Shown piece by piece: positions 25,468 through 35,381 of a stretch of 64,000 bases of DNA; the stretch's first letter is position 1, and each line of letters begins with the position of its first letter. The notes below the pieces were generated by a model that saw nothing but the letters and a program-made list of their open reading frames with translations, searched no databases and was not told where the DNA came from. Source of the DNA: Shewanella litoralis (lineage in GTDB: Bacteria > Pseudomonadota > Gammaproteobacteria > Enterobacterales > Shewanellaceae); assembly GCF_009828585.1 (NCBI RefSeq), contig NZ_WSRZ01000001.1, positions 361,382 to 425,381 of the forward strand, given 5' to 3'. The position numbers and the translations under genes were made by a program.

Positions 25468-25604
25468 AAATGGACTCTTATTAGGACATTTTGACACGCT
25501 TTTAACTTACTCTACCATTGAATCGAAATAACAGGGTCACTATGAACCACAGAAAAGTGATCATGGGACAATTTGTCTATCATAATTACATCAAGCTTGG
25601 GATC

Positions 25605-25636
25605 CAGTTCACAATTTCGATTTTAGGCGTGAACTG
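25605..25636. promoter_or_regulatory. Inverted repeat, possible upstream activating site for tupA
   Basis: CAGTTCAC (25605-25612) and GTGAACTG (25629-25636) are exact complements 16 bases apart, 20 bases upstream of the -24/-12 element. It is a plausible binding site for the divergent NtrC-type regulator, though closer to the promoter than most enhancers. Confidence 0.5.
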
Positions 25637-25655
25637 TAATTGCGTTAAAATCATT

Positions 25656-25671
25656 TGGCATCTAACTTGCT
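25656..25671 (+). promoter_or_regulatory. Sigma54 (-24/-12) promoter of the tungstate operon
   Basis: TGGCATCTAACTTGCT matches TGGCAC-N5-TTGCT closely with correct GG/GC spacing. Start of transcription is predicted near 25682, 45 bases before the tupA ATG. A longer reading of tupA from 25655 would begin inside this promoter, which argues against that start. Confidence 0.72.
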
Positions 25672-25726
25672 TATGGCTTTGGTAATAAAGAAAAAATTCA
25701 GGTCATTAATACTACAAGGAATGGAA

Positions 25727-26551
25727 ATGTTAAAACTCAAAGCAAGTGTCAGCATGTTATTAGCCGCAACGGTTTTTAGTGGCGCAATGTTTAGCCCAGT
25801 CGTGTTAGCAGGTGAAGTGATTAAACTCGCCACAACAACCAGTACTGAAAACACCGGCTTATTAGGGGCGATTTTACCTAAATTTGAAGCTGAATCTGGC
25901 TACAGTGTGCAAGTGATTGCTACGGGTACGGGTCAGGCATTAAAGCTAGGCAGCCAGGGCGATGTTGATATAGTCATGACCCACGCGCCAGAAGCAGAAG
26001 CTAAATTTGTTGCCGATGGTTATGGTGTTGAGCCTCGCGGTATTATGGAAAACGATTTTATTGTGTTAGGGCCTAAAAATGACCCAGCAGCGGCACAATC
26101 AAGTAAAGATGCGACTGAAGCATTTAGTAAAATTGCGGCTAAACCAAGCCAGTTTATTTCACGTGGGGATAACTCAGGCACCCACATGAAGGAACTTGAA
26201 ATTTGGCAAGCGGCTGGCGTAACACCTGACTTTGCCGGTTACACCTCGGTCGGCCAAGGTATGGGAAAAACCTTGTTAATGGCTAATGAATTACAAGCTT
26301 ATACGTTAGCAGACCGTGGGACTTTTATTGCTTATAAAGCTAAACTTGATTTAACCATTAGTTTTGAAGGCGGCGCAGCATTAGCCAATCCTTACCAAGT
26401 GATATTAATTAACGCTGAAAAGTATCCAGATCTTAATCATAAAGGTGCAAAAGCGTTAAGCGATTGGCTTATTAGCCCAGCAACACAAACTATGATTAAT
26501 GAATTCACTGTGCAAGGAGAGCAATTGTTCAAGGCAACATATAAAAAATGA
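25727..26551 (+). CDS. tupA: Tungstate ABC transporter, periplasmic substrate-binding protein TupA
   Basis: 274 residues from ATG 25727, six bases after AAGGA. A signal peptide (about 1-26, ending VVLA) precedes the mature protein, which opens with the oxyanion motif KLATTTSTENTGLL characteristic of TupA rather than ModA. Further family segments are GTGQALKLGSQGDVDIVMTHAP and RGDNSGTHMKE. It binds tungstate and delivers it to TupB. It overlaps tupB by four bases. A sigma54 promoter precedes it and genes for molybdenum cofactor assembly follow. Confidence 0.92.
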   Translation: MLKLKASVSMLLAATVFSGAMFSPVVLAGEVIKLATTTSTENTGLLGAILPKFEAESGYSVQVIATGTGQALKLGSQGDVDIVMTHAPEAEAKFVADGYGVEPRGIMENDFIVLGPKNDPAAAQSSKDATEAFSKIAAKPSQFISRGDNSGTHMKELEIWQAAGVTPDFAGYTSVGQGMGKTLLMANELQAYTLADRGTFIAYKAKLDLTISFEGGAALANPYQVILINAEKYPDLNHKGAKALSDWLISPATQTMINEFTVQGEQLFKATYKK

Positions 26552-27255
26552 GTGATGGCTGGTTAGCCCTATTGCAGCAAGCATTTAGCTTGCTGCTCTC
26601 TTTTGACCCAGATGTTTGGGCGATTATTAATATCTCTTTCTCGGTGTCCTTTGCGGCGCTGCTGATCACGATTATCCCATCAATTATCTTAGGTTTTATT
26701 CTGGCATTCAGTCATTTTCGTGGCCGCTGGGTGGTAACCAACCTCATTCAAACTTTGCAATCGATTCCAACGGTTGTCATTGGGCTATTGGTTTATTTAT
26801 TACTGACTCGCCAAGGTGTGCTCGGTGATTTAAAGTGGTTGTTTACCCAGCAAGGGATGATTTTAGGACAAATGTTAATTTGCGCACCGGTGATGGTAGC
26901 TCTTTCACAGGCGGCGTTTTCGAGCGTAGATCGTCGCGCCTGGGAAACATCGCGAACCCTTGGTGCATCATGGTTACGCGCGGTATGGACATTATGCCAA
27001 GAACTGCGAGTGCCACTACTTTTGGCTATTATTGCCGCCTTTAGCCGCATCCTTACTGAGGTTGGCTGCTCAATGATGGTGGGAGGGAATATTATGAATG
27101 TCACACGCAATATTCCTACCGCTATCGCACTGGAAACCAGTAAGGGTGATTTTGCTCAAGCCATTGCATTAGGTTTAGTATTATTAATTTTAGCCTTGGT
27201 ACTAAACTTCATCTTAGGTTCATTGCGAGGTAAAGCCCTCCCAAGGAGTCATTAA
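26548..27255 (+). CDS. tupB: Tungstate ABC transporter permease TupB
   Basis: 235 residues with about five or six membrane helices. The cytoplasmic loop SVDRRAWETSRTLGASWLRAVW is the EAA-type motif that docks the ATPase. The N-terminal segment FSVSFAALLITIIPSIILGFILA and later IPTVVIGLLVYLLLTRQG are typical of TupB/ModB permeases. It partners TupA and TupC at the inner membrane. It overlaps tupA and is one base from tupC. Confidence 0.92.
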   Translation: MSDGWLALLQQAFSLLLSFDPDVWAIINISFSVSFAALLITIIPSIILGFILAFSHFRGRWVVTNLIQTLQSIPTVVIGLLVYLLLTRQGVLGDLKWLFTQQGMILGQMLICAPVMVALSQAAFSSVDRRAWETSRTLGASWLRAVWTLCQELRVPLLLAIIAAFSRILTEVGCSMMVGGNIMNVTRNIPTAIALETSKGDFAQAIALGLVLLILALVLNFILGSLRGKALPRSH

Positions 27256-27256
27256 G

Positions 27257-28009
27257 ATGGCCTCATCAAATAGCTTACCCACCAGCACACCGGTACAAAT
27301 TCATGCTCAAAATGTGCTGATGAAGTTTCAAAAAAACACCTTGTTTCGCGTGGATGAACTGAATTTTAAACAAGGTGATGTGATCTATTTGCAGGGCGAT
27401 AATGGCTCTGGAAAATCAACCCTAATGAAAATCCTTGCGGGTTTGATTAAGCCAACCGAGGGTGTGATTTTGGACCAGGGCTTTACGCCTAAACCCTGGT
27501 GGCAGACAGACAGCCTCTTAGGCAAAGCGGTGTATTTACATCAACACCCTTATTTGTTTGATGGGTCAGTAAAATACAATTTAACTTATGCACTAAATCA
27601 ATTGAAATTAACGCCAAGCGAGCGCAGCAGCAGAATTAAGCAAGCCATTAATATGGCCCAACTTAACGACTTATTAAGCCACCATGCAAGTGATTTATCT
27701 GGCGGTGAACGCCAACGGCTGGCAATTGCCAGAGCGTGGATTACCCAGCCCAAACTACTCATGCTCGATGAACCCATCTCCAATATGGATAAACATTCGC
27801 AACGTTTAGTGTTAGCGATGATAAATCAATTAAAACAAGACGGTACGGGCCTGTTAATCAGCAGTCACCAAACTTGCGGCCTCACAGCTCTGTGTCAACA
27901 ACATTGGCATATTAAGCAACGTACCATTCATACCAGCATGCATGTTCCTACAGTAGAAACGGTGCATCAGACTAATACAACGGAATTACATTATGGCACC
28001 ACAAATTGA
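27257..28009 (+). CDS. tupC: Tungstate ABC transporter ATP-binding protein TupC
   Basis: 250 residues, one ABC domain: Walker [14 protein letters not shown], signature [16 protein letters not shown], Walker [13 protein letters not shown] and a switch His in SSHQTC. It energises TupB. A short C-terminal extension (about 225-250) lacks the molybdate-binding TOBE domain of ModC. Its last 17 bases overlap mobA, linking transport and cofactor synthesis in one transcript. Confidence 0.92.
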   Translation: MASSNSLPTSTPVQIHAQNVLMKFQKNTLFRVDELNFKQGDVIYLQGDNGSGKSTLMKILAGLIKPTEGVILDQGFTPKPWWQTDSLLGKAVYLHQHPYLFDGSVKYNLTYALNQLKLTPSERSSRIKQAINMAQLNDLLSHHASDLSGGERQRLAIARAWITQPKLLMLDEPISNMDKHSQRLVLAMINQLKQDGTGLLISSHQTCGLTALCQQHWHIKQRTIHTSMHVPTVETVHQTNTTELHYGTTN

Positions 28010-28583
28010 CGCAGTAATTTTAGCGGGCGGCATGGCAAGACGAATGGGCGGTAACGATAAAGGCTTAGTCGATCTTAACGGCCAAGCCATGATTTGCCAT
28101 ACCATAGACAAACTCAGCAACCAGGTTGATCGCATTATGATTAATGCCAACCGCAACCAAACTCAATATGAGCAATGGGGTTACACCGTTTTTAGCGATC
28201 AGGACAGTGGCTACCTAGGTCCATTAGCAGGCATGGTCACAGCATTAAAACAAACGCAAGCTGAGTATTTATTGGTGGTGCCTTGTGATTGTCCAATGTT
28301 ACCAACCGATTTAGCATCGAGATTATTAACCGCCCTTACGCAGAAAAACGCCGATATTGCGGTTGCGAGCGATGGTGAGCGTGAACAGCCAGTCGTGTTA
28401 TTACTAAAACCCCACTTAGCCGAGTCGATGCAAGCATTTTTGGATGCTGGTGAGCGCAAAATTGATTTTTGGTATCGCCAACATCAAGTGGCAGTCGAAA
28501 GCTTTGCCGATCAGCCCAATGCTTTTGTTAACGTCAATACACCAGAACAAAAACAGCAACTCGCCCAGCAAATTGCCAAGTAA
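27993..28583 (+). CDS. mobA: Molybdenum cofactor guanylyltransferase MobA
   Basis: 196 residues, adds GMP to molybdopterin to form the bis-MGD cofactor of DMSO-reductase-family enzymes. The nucleotide-binding signature [19 protein letters not shown] sits at the N-terminus, followed by [10 protein letters not shown] and [13 protein letters not shown], all standard for MobA. It overlaps tupC by 17 bases and lies 15 bases before the MobB-MoeA fusion. Membership of the tungstate operon ties metal import to cofactor maturation. Confidence 0.93.
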   Translation: MAPQIDAVILAGGMARRMGGNDKGLVDLNGQAMICHTIDKLSNQVDRIMINANRNQTQYEQWGYTVFSDQDSGYLGPLAGMVTALKQTQAEYLLVVPCDCPMLPTDLASRLLTALTQKNADIAVASDGEREQPVVLLLKPHLAESMQAFLDAGERKIDFWYRQHQVAVESFADQPNAFVNVNTPEQKQQLAQQIAK

Positions 28584-28598
28584 TTTATTAAGAGGTTC

Positions 28599-30416
28599 AT
28601 GATGACTGTAGTTTTTAGTAATCCATTACCTATTCCCGTTCTAGGGTTTTGCGCATACAGTGGCACCGGTAAAACAACCCTGTTAACCCAGCTTATTCCA
28701 GAACTCAATCAACGCGGTATTCGTTTAGCCGTTATCAAACATGCACATCATAATTTTGATGTTGATATTCCTGGTAAAGACAGCTTTGAGATGCGTAAAG
28801 CGGGCGCCAAGCAAGTATTAGTCGCCTCTCATGTGCGCTGGGCATTAATGACGGAAGATCCTGTTGAGGACGATCCTCAACTACAACACCTACTGCGCCA
28901 AATTGAAGCTGACAAAGTCGATATTGTATTGGTCGAAGGTTTTAAAAAATTAGCATTACCAAAAATTGAACTGCACCGCGCGGCTCACAATAAACCGTTT
29001 ATTCATGTGCATGACGAAAATATTGTCGCTATCGCTTGTTGCGAAGACACCCAGGTACCAGACACCTTAACGCGATTAGACTTAAACAATGTGCAGCAAA
29101 TTGCTGATTTTGTTCAGCAATACCAACAGCACTGGCAAGCTCCTCAAATTAAATTACCCATTTGTTTTGACGACGAAGCATTACGAGATCAACCAGAGTC
29201 TGAATATGGCATTAGCGTCTCGCAAGGTATTAGTAAAGTATTGGGCCAAGTGAACGCAATTAACCAGACAGAGCTGGTTGACCTTGTTGATATTGATAAC
29301 CGCATTCTCGCTCACGACATTATTTCAGAAATTAATGTGCCGCAACAAACCAACTCTGCCATGGACGGTTATGCTTTTGCATTTGATAGTTTGTCGACCG
29401 CACCACTTAAGATTGTGGCAGAAGTGCTTGCGGGACATAACTACCCAAATATACTGCAAGCTGGTGAAGCTGTACGTATTATGACAGGGGCAACCGTACC
29501 GCAAGGTGCAGACACCATTCAAGCACGTGAGTTAGCCGAAGAAAGCGATCAAACAGTCACCCTACTTGAGACCCAAAACATCGTCAAAGGCCAGCATGTA
29601 AGACTTGCCGGTGAAGACATAGCCCAAGGTGAAGTGGCACTTTCTGCTGGTTGCAGATTAGGCGCAGCAGAACTGGGTTTAATGGCATCACTGGGTTTTA
29701 ATCGTTTGCCTCTTTTTAAGCGTCCCGTGGTTGCTGTATTCTCAACGGGAGATGAAGTAAGTCAACCCGGTGATGAGCTAAAGCCCAACTGTATTTTTGA
29801 TGCTAATCGCTACACCATTTTGGCTATGGCGAAGAAACTCGGTTGTCAGGTGATTGACCTCGGAATTATTGACGATAACGAACAAACCCTAACCGACACA
29901 TTACGCGACGCCGCGACAAAAGCGGATATTGTCATTAGCTCAGGCGGTGTATCAGTAGGTAATGCTGATTACATCAAAATGGCACTGGCCAATGTCGGCA
30001 ACACTCATTTTTGGCGCATCAATATGCGCCCAGGCCGTCCTCTAGCGGTAGGTAAAATCAATCAAAGTCTATTTTTTGGTTTACCGGGTAACCCCGTAGC
30101 TGTGATGGTGTCATTTATGCAGTTCGTCCAACCTGCTATTCGTAAATTAGCAGGTGAAATTAATTGGCAACCTCAGTTTATTCCTGCTATTGCAGACCAT
30201 GCTTTACGCAGTAAAACAGGCAGAACGGAGTTTTTACGAGGCGTTTATAGTATCGGCAATGACGGTAAAATCCATGTCCAAACCACTGGTGCACAGGGCT
30301 CAGGAATGTTGAATTCGATGGTGAATGCCAACTGCCTTATTGTCATCGCTGACGACACCGCAACGATTCCTGCGGGCGATAGCGTATTTATTCAACCCTT
30401 TGCCGATTTACTTTAA
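28599..30416 (+). CDS. MobB-MoeA fusion protein (molybdenum cofactor assembly)
   Basis: 605 residues. The MobB-like GTPase occupies about 10-175 with P-loop CAYSGTGKTTLLTQL and the VEGFKKLALPKIE strand. MoeA occupies about 195-605, with NSAMDGYA, IMTGATVPQGADTI, the VFSTGDEV segment, SSGGVSVGNADYIK and PGRPLAVG...FFGLPGNPVAVM. MoeA inserts metal into molybdopterin-AMP and MobB assists GMP attachment, so the fusion joins successive steps. The MobB part may also contribute to choosing tungsten or molybdenum. The ribosome site AAGAGG is clear and the gene ends the operon. Confidence 0.92.
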   Translation: MMTVVFSNPLPIPVLGFCAYSGTGKTTLLTQLIPELNQRGIRLAVIKHAHHNFDVDIPGKDSFEMRKAGAKQVLVASHVRWALMTEDPVEDDPQLQHLLRQIEADKVDIVLVEGFKKLALPKIELHRAAHNKPFIHVHDENIVAIACCEDTQVPDTLTRLDLNNVQQIADFVQQYQQHWQAPQIKLPICFDDEALRDQPESEYGISVSQGISKVLGQVNAINQTELVDLVDIDNRILAHDIISEINVPQQTNSAMDGYAFAFDSLSTAPLKIVAEVLAGHNYPNILQAGEAVRIMTGATVPQGADTIQARELAEESDQTVTLLETQNIVKGQHVRLAGEDIAQGEVALSAGCRLGAAELGLMASLGFNRLPLFKRPVVAVFSTGDEVSQPGDELKPNCIFDANRYTILAMAKKLGCQVIDLGIIDDNEQTLTDTLRDAATKADIVISSGGVSVGNADYIKMALANVGNTHFWRINMRPGRPLAVGKINQSLFFGLPGNPVAVMVSFMQFVQPAIRKLAGEINWQPQFIPAIADHALRSKTGRTEFLRGVYSIGNDGKIHVQTTGAQGSGMLNSMVNANCLIVIADDTATIPAGDSVFIQPFADLL

Positions 30417-30432
30417 ATTTAAGCCTTTAAGC

Positions 30433-30467
30433 CTCGACAATCATTGCTGGGCGCAGTGATTGTCGAG
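30433..30467. terminator. Stem-loop at the end of the tungstate/MoCo operon
   Basis: CTCGACAATCATTGC pairs with GCAGTGATTGTCGAG (one G-T pair) around a TGGGC loop, a 15-bp stem 16 bases after the moeA stop. No T-run follows. Confidence 0.55.
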
Positions 30468-30654
30468 TAAGGCTATACCTTATCGCTATCAACCACTCTG
30501 TTTATCGCTAATCTAAATCCCAGTTACAACCGTATAATCTTAATCATCCCTTAGTAACTCGCTTAAGTCTTGCATCGCTAGATTCGTTTTTTATCGCGTG
30601 GGTGATAAACTAAAAAATCAACATACTGCTGCATCAAATGAAAAGGACTCTTTT

Positions 30655-31113
30655 ATGGCGCTTTCTCGAAAAAATTGGAATTACATTATTATCGGTGCCA
30701 GTGTATTTATGATCGCGGTGTTATCGTTTATTGATGACAAAACCGCTAATGTACCCGATGACGCGGTGGCGCTGTTCGACCCTCAACTGCCGTTAGTGCA
30801 ACTTCATCTTGATGACATATGGCTAAGTAAAAAAGGCGATGAATGGTGGTGTCATGAGCAGGTTCTTAACTGTCAACAATGGGCCCAAGCGTGGCAAAAT
30901 ATTAGTGTGTCGCCATTAACTACTCAACCAGAGCATGGCACCAATGAACAAACGCTGACTATCGCGATAAGCAATATTCACACCGCACAGCAATGGCGTT
31001 ATTTCCCCGACGACGGCTTATTGCAATCATCAAATCAAAATTGGTACCAAATACCACCAAGCTTACGCGCTGATTTACAGCCAGCGCTTGCTGAAATGCC
31101 TCAATCAAAATAA
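30655..31113 (+). CDS. Membrane-anchored hypothetical protein upstream of mutM
   Basis: 152 residues from ATG 30655, supported by AAAAGGA upstream; a GTG at 30598 has no ribosome site. One N-terminal membrane helix (WNYIIIGASVFMIAVLSFI) anchors a soluble domain of about 120 residues with many Trp and Gln (DEWWCHEQVLNCQQWAQAWQ). The two cysteines there could form a disulphide if periplasmic. It ends ten bases before mutM. I recognise no family or catalytic motif. Confidence 0.7.
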   Translation: MALSRKNWNYIIIGASVFMIAVLSFIDDKTANVPDDAVALFDPQLPLVQLHLDDIWLSKKGDEWWCHEQVLNCQQWAQAWQNISVSPLTTQPEHGTNEQTLTIAISNIHTAQQWRYFPDDGLLQSSNQNWYQIPPSLRADLQPALAEMPQSK

Positions 31114-31122
31114 TGAGTTTTT

Positions 31123-31938
31123 ATGCCTGAATTACCAGAAGTTGAAGTCACCCGTCAGGGGATCAGCCCGTACCTTATTGAACAAACTGTCAGTGAGTTG
31201 ATTGTACGTAATGGTTCACTACGCTGGCCGGTGCCGGATGTTGCGCAAAACATTGTCGGCCAACGTATTAACAATGTACGTCGACGTGCTAAATATTTAT
31301 TAATCGACACCAATGCAGGCATGACCATCGTCCACTTAGGCATGTCAGGGAGTTTGCGTATTTTACCGCGTAACACGCCTGCTGAAAAACATGACCATAT
31401 TGACCTAGTGTTAGATAATGGCCGCATGCTACGTTTTAATGACCCTAGGCGTTTTGGCGCCTGGTTATGGTACGAATTACCCGAAGAAGCCCACCCATTA
31501 TTGTCAAAACTGGGTCCAGAACCATTAAGTACAGACTTTACCCCGCAGCAGTTACAAGCCGCATTAAAAGGCAAAAAGAAAGCCATTAAACAGTGCTTAA
31601 TGGATAATCACATTGTGGTGGGCGCTGGGAATATCTATGCCAATGAAGCCTTGTTTGCCGCGGGCATTCACCCTCAAGCCGAAGCGGGCAGCATTGATAT
31701 TGAACGATTAACGGTGCTAGTCAGTGAAGTGAAACAAATTTTAGCCCATGCTATAAAGCAAGGTGGTACCACCCTAAAAGACTTTACTAACGCAGATGGA
31801 AAACCAGGCTACTTTGCCCAAAAACTACATGTCTATGGCCGCGGCGGAGAAAGCTGTACCCAGTGCGGTAATCTATTAAGTGAAATCAAACTAGGCCAAC
31901 GCACTACAGTATTTTGCGGCATCTGCCAGCAAAGATAG
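31123..31938 (+). CDS. mutM: Formamidopyrimidine-DNA glycosylase MutM (Fpg)
   Basis: 271 residues, removes 8-oxoguanine and formamidopyrimidines. The N-terminus [14 protein letters not shown] supplies catalytic Pro2 and Glu3. RRRAKYLL contains the conserved catalytic-pocket Lys, [18 protein letters not shown] holds the helix-two-turn-helix, and the C-terminal zinc finger is [25 protein letters not shown]-like (four cysteines). Length equals the usual 269-275. Nothing is missing. Confidence 0.96.
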   Translation: MPELPEVEVTRQGISPYLIEQTVSELIVRNGSLRWPVPDVAQNIVGQRINNVRRRAKYLLIDTNAGMTIVHLGMSGSLRILPRNTPAEKHDHIDLVLDNGRMLRFNDPRRFGAWLWYELPEEAHPLLSKLGPEPLSTDFTPQQLQAALKGKKKAIKQCLMDNHIVVGAGNIYANEALFAAGIHPQAEAGSIDIERLTVLVSEVKQILAHAIKQGGTTLKDFTNADGKPGYFAQKLHVYGRGGESCTQCGNLLSEIKLGQRTTVFCGICQQR

Positions 31939-31953
31939 GACTAATGTAGCAAA

Positions 31954-31974
31954 AGGGAGCCAATTTGGCTCCCT
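31954..31974 (-). terminator. Terminator of the wzi-like gene, between convergent genes
   Basis: AGGGAGCCA-ATT-TGGCTCCCT is a 9-bp perfect stem. On the minus strand it is followed by TTTT, suiting the gene ending at 32015. Confidence 0.65.
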
Positions 31975-32014
31975 AATGTATGCTGCTATTTAACCTGATT
32001 TGATAAGGTTCAAT

Positions 32015-33496
32015 TTAAAATCGATACTCAAAAGTCGAAAACACCGTCGCCTGCGTATCGTCATCTTGTACTTCAAACTCAGAGTTAGCTACGCTGCCAC
32101 CCAAGGTCAACATGCCATTAAACACAGGCATACGATAAGACAATTCAAGCATCAATAAATCTTCTTTTAATGGCTGTGGAGCCCATTCACTAACGCGATT
32201 AGAGCCATCTTTATTTAGCTGGGCATATCGCAATATAGAGGTAAAACCATGGCTATTTTCAAACTGCCCAATCAGCCCAAATACATAGGTTTGTGCATCA
32301 CTGTCATAGGTACTGCCATAGGCACGACCATAATAACGTGAGCCACTTTGGTAGGTAGAGTGTTCATAAAAACAGTTATATTCAGATCCCGCATCACAAT
32401 TGACCATAGTGTCGGAATATTCAAAAAAGACTTTATATTGTTGTTTTGAAAAATTAAATCGCGAGTCGACACCGAACATTTGCCCGCAATCAGACATACT
32501 CGAAGAATTTGAAGCATTTTCGCAGGTTTGCTCTACATATAAACCGACAGGAATACCAAACCAGTCATCGCTATAACGAACATCAACGCCTGTCATTTGG
32601 TTGGTATTACTGCTGCAATCAGTGGAATTACATTCTTGTGGATCAGTAATAGCATCAAAAGCACTGTCCACACTGCACTCTTGCCCTTCACCGCAAAACA
32701 TTGCGGTCCACGATACACCGACTTCAAGCTGCTTTAATGGCTTTATCGCACTGCGAAATGACCACAGCAACGCATTGGGGGCATAACGTTCTTGTTCTGT
32801 GAGACTCACCCCAGCGGTCAATGTCCAGGTTCCTAACCAAGAAAGCAAAGGTGTTTCAAATGCATGAGGATTATTCCGACTTATCATTAATGACGACATT
32901 GGTCTGGCATTTGTCGACATGTGCAAAGAAGAGTCAAACCCCGGGCCCCACCACTGCGCAACAGTGCCAAATGTGGTTACCCAGTTGCCTAAAATTACCG
33001 CGATATAGTTATCGTCAAAACGAAAGTCTTTATCGTCGTTCGGATGGTAATTTGCTGACGCTGAGAGTTTATAAGCAAGATTTTGGCCCAAATACTCATG
33101 TGAACCTTGTATTTGCCCTTTTTCTCGATAATCAGAACCAAAATGCTGAAAACGAGCAGCATCTGTTGCCGCAGCAACTTTGACACGCGTATTGCCTCGG
33201 TTATTCACTGCTGCTTGATAGTAAAAATTAACCCTAGCATAAGCATCAATTAATGCTTTACTCAATAACGATGGCTCAGCTCGCGCTAAATCCCCCCCAA
33301 TACCAGACCACATTAATGGGTATGTATTAATAGGAGATGTTATTACCCCGGCATCTGCAAGCGCTTGTATATCCGCACGTAAGTAAATATCACTGGTATC
33401 GACCCAGGGTGCCGCTTGCGCTGCTGAACATAATAAAGCCGAGCTTAACCCCAATGAAATCGCTAACTTACTCAAGTAAAATCCCTTTAACATCAA
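32015..33496 (-). CDS. Capsule assembly Wzi family outer-membrane protein
   Basis: 493 residues with a signal peptide (about 1-28, ending AQA). The mature N-terminus APWVDTSDIYLRADIQALADAGVI and the following PLMWSGIGGDL are hallmarks of Wzi-like proteins, which are 18-strand barrels holding capsule or exopolysaccharide at the surface. The C-terminal half alternates aromatic strands and ends in F-R-F (STFEYRF), the beta-barrel insertion signal. Several Cys-rich loops (GEGQECSVDS, DPQECNSTDCSS) may form disulphides. It starts only five bases after the coaD stop. The yjb exopolysaccharide operon lies just beyond coaD. Confidence 0.85.
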   Translation of the reverse strand: MMLKGFYLSKLAISLGLSSALLCSAAQAAPWVDTSDIYLRADIQALADAGVITSPINTYPLMWSGIGGDLARAEPSLLSKALIDAYARVNFYYQAAVNNRGNTRVKVAAATDAARFQHFGSDYREKGQIQGSHEYLGQNLAYKLSASANYHPNDDKDFRFDDNYIAVILGNWVTTFGTVAQWWGPGFDSSLHMSTNARPMSSLMISRNNPHAFETPLLSWLGTWTLTAGVSLTEQERYAPNALLWSFRSAIKPLKQLEVGVSWTAMFCGEGQECSVDSAFDAITDPQECNSTDCSSNTNQMTGVDVRYSDDWFGIPVGLYVEQTCENASNSSSMSDCGQMFGVDSRFNFSKQQYKVFFEYSDTMVNCDAGSEYNCFYEHSTYQSGSRYYGRAYGSTYDSDAQTYVFGLIGQFENSHGFTSILRYAQLNKDGSNRVSEWAPQPLKEDLLMLELSYRMPVFNGMLTLGGSVANSEFEVQDDDTQATVFSTFEYRF

Positions 33497-33501
33497 TCGA
33501 G

Positions 33502-33999
<498 letters not shown>

Positions 34000-34242
34000 T
34001 CAAAGCCATAAATTTAGTGTTAGCATTACGCCTATTTTAACAGCTCCTGACTGTGCAACACACGTGTAATTGATAATTAATTAAACTGTTTTTGTAAAAA
34101 ATCTGAAAATCGTGTAAATTAGCCATTCGAACAAGCTGAATATTTATTAAGCATTTGTGTCGAATTATATATGGAAGTGAATCGATTATATGCTAATCTT
34201 CCATTTAGGTGTGTTTGAATAATTTACGGGAAGACTTTGAAT

Positions 34243-34569
34243 ATGAAAAAATCAGCTATCGCGTTAACTACTGCTTTATTAATGATCGGTTCAGCTTATG
34301 CTGCTGATGGTGCTGAAACCACAACGACTACTGGTGGTACTGGCGGTGCAGCTGGTGGCGCAGCTGCCGGCGCAGGTGTTGGTGGTGTTGCTGTTGGTGC
34401 TGCTGTTGTAGCTGGATCTGTTATTGTTGCTGCCGCTGCAACTGCTGCTAATGATAGCAGTACTGAAGACGGTTCTGGTACTGACTCTGGTACAGGTACA
34501 GGTACTGGCACTACGACTACAAGTACTGGCACAGGTACTGGTACGACTACGACTTCAGTAACAAACTAA
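34243..34569 (+). CDS. yjbE: Small secreted Gly/Ala/Thr-repeat protein, YjbE-like
   Basis: 108 residues from ATG 34243 with GGGAAG nine bases upstream. A clean signal peptide ends SAYA at residue 20. The mature protein is low complexity: alanine/glycine in the middle, then TGTGTGTTTT-type threonine runs. It resembles YjbE/GfcA, the first gene of the yjbEFGH (gfc) operon, in size, signal and threonine-rich tail. Three further genes of that operon follow in order, which supports the call more than its sequence does. A terminator (34584-34613) after it would make it the most abundant product. Possibly a surface or matrix component. Confidence 0.75.
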   Translation: MKKSAIALTTALLMIGSAYAADGAETTTTTGGTGGAAGGAAAGAGVGGVAVGAAVVAGSVIVAAAATAANDSSTEDGSGTDSGTGTGTGTTTTSTGTGTGTTTTSVTN

Positions 34570-34583
34570 ATTCGTAAAATTTT

Positions 34584-34613
34584 AAAAAAGCACATTTTTT
34601 AATGTGCTTTTTT
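34584..34613 (+). terminator. Rho-independent terminator after yjbE
   Basis: AAAAAAGCACATT-TTTT-AATGTGCTTTTTT forms a long stem ending in a T-run. It lies 15 bases after the stop and before yjbF, so it probably attenuates rather than separates the operon. Confidence 0.85.
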
Positions 34614-34661
34614 ATTTTCTTTTTTTTGTCATTAAGCCAAAGCTTAAGGAACTGAGCTCGT

Positions 34662-35381
34662 ATGCCTTCCATTTTTCAAAAAAAAAGTCTACTCCCTCTG
34701 CTTTTCTTCTTCATCTTAACAGGCTGTAGCAACACCTTCGTACAGATTGGTGGCATGCTTAAAGAAAGCGTCGTAGGTTTCCCTGATGATAATGTTACTG
34801 CCACAGAGATTGAGAAAAGCCCTTATGCCAGCATTCACGTCAGAATCAATAACACAAATAGATCATATATCGTACTTGCATATGCTGAAGCCCCACAGAC
34901 GCTACCAATAACCCGCATTAATTCTAAAAACATTGAACTAAAATGGGTATCCTCCGACAATGGTATGCTAGTAACGCGTAATGGCCGTTTATTGAAATCG
35001 GTAAATTTATTTGTTGGTAATCGCCTTAACATTAACAGCAAACAAACTGATCCCATCGCTTTAGGCTTGCATCTAAGTAGTACACCAATGCAATGGGAAA
35101 ATACAGTAGATTGGCAGCCAGGTTATCACGTCAGTTATCAACAACACTCCACCTTTAGTTTTGTCAGTGATGAAACGCTCACTATCAATGATAAAACCGT
35201 AACGCTTAAAAAATTCAATGAGCATGTTGTCGTCGCTAATCTCGATATCGAATATGATAACCAATTTTGGGTTGATGAATCGACGGGCAAAGTGATCAAA
35301 AGTTATCAAAAAATTGCCCCTAACTTACCCTACATAGAAATGACTCTTCTGAAGCCTTATGGATTTGAGGACGCGAAATGA
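34662..35381 (+). CDS. yjbF: YjbF/GfcB family lipoprotein
   Basis: 239 residues. A type II signal with lipobox LTGC places the lipidated Cys near residue 22. The body has the YjbF/GfcB pattern (PYASIHVRINNTNRSYIVLAYAE; NGRLLKSVNLF; GYHVSYQQHSTF). Such lipoproteins work with YjbG and YjbH in secretion of an exopolysaccharide. The four-base overlap with the next gene shows a shared transcript. Confidence 0.85.
   Translation: MPSIFQKKSLLPLLFFFILTGCSNTFVQIGGMLKESVVGFPDDNVTATEIEKSPYASIHVRINNTNRSYIVLAYAEAPQTLPITRINSKNIELKWVSSDNGMLVTRNGRLLKSVNLFVGNRLNINSKQTDPIALGLHLSSTPMQWENTVDWQPGYHVSYQQHSTFSFVSDETLTINDKTVTLKKFNEHVVVANLDIEYDNQFWVDESTGKVIKSYQKIAPNLPYIEMTLLKPYGFEDAK

Noticed and set aside
34296-34532. 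Minus-strand frame opposite yjbE
   Set aside because: It only mirrors the repeat composition of the sense gene and has no signals of its own.
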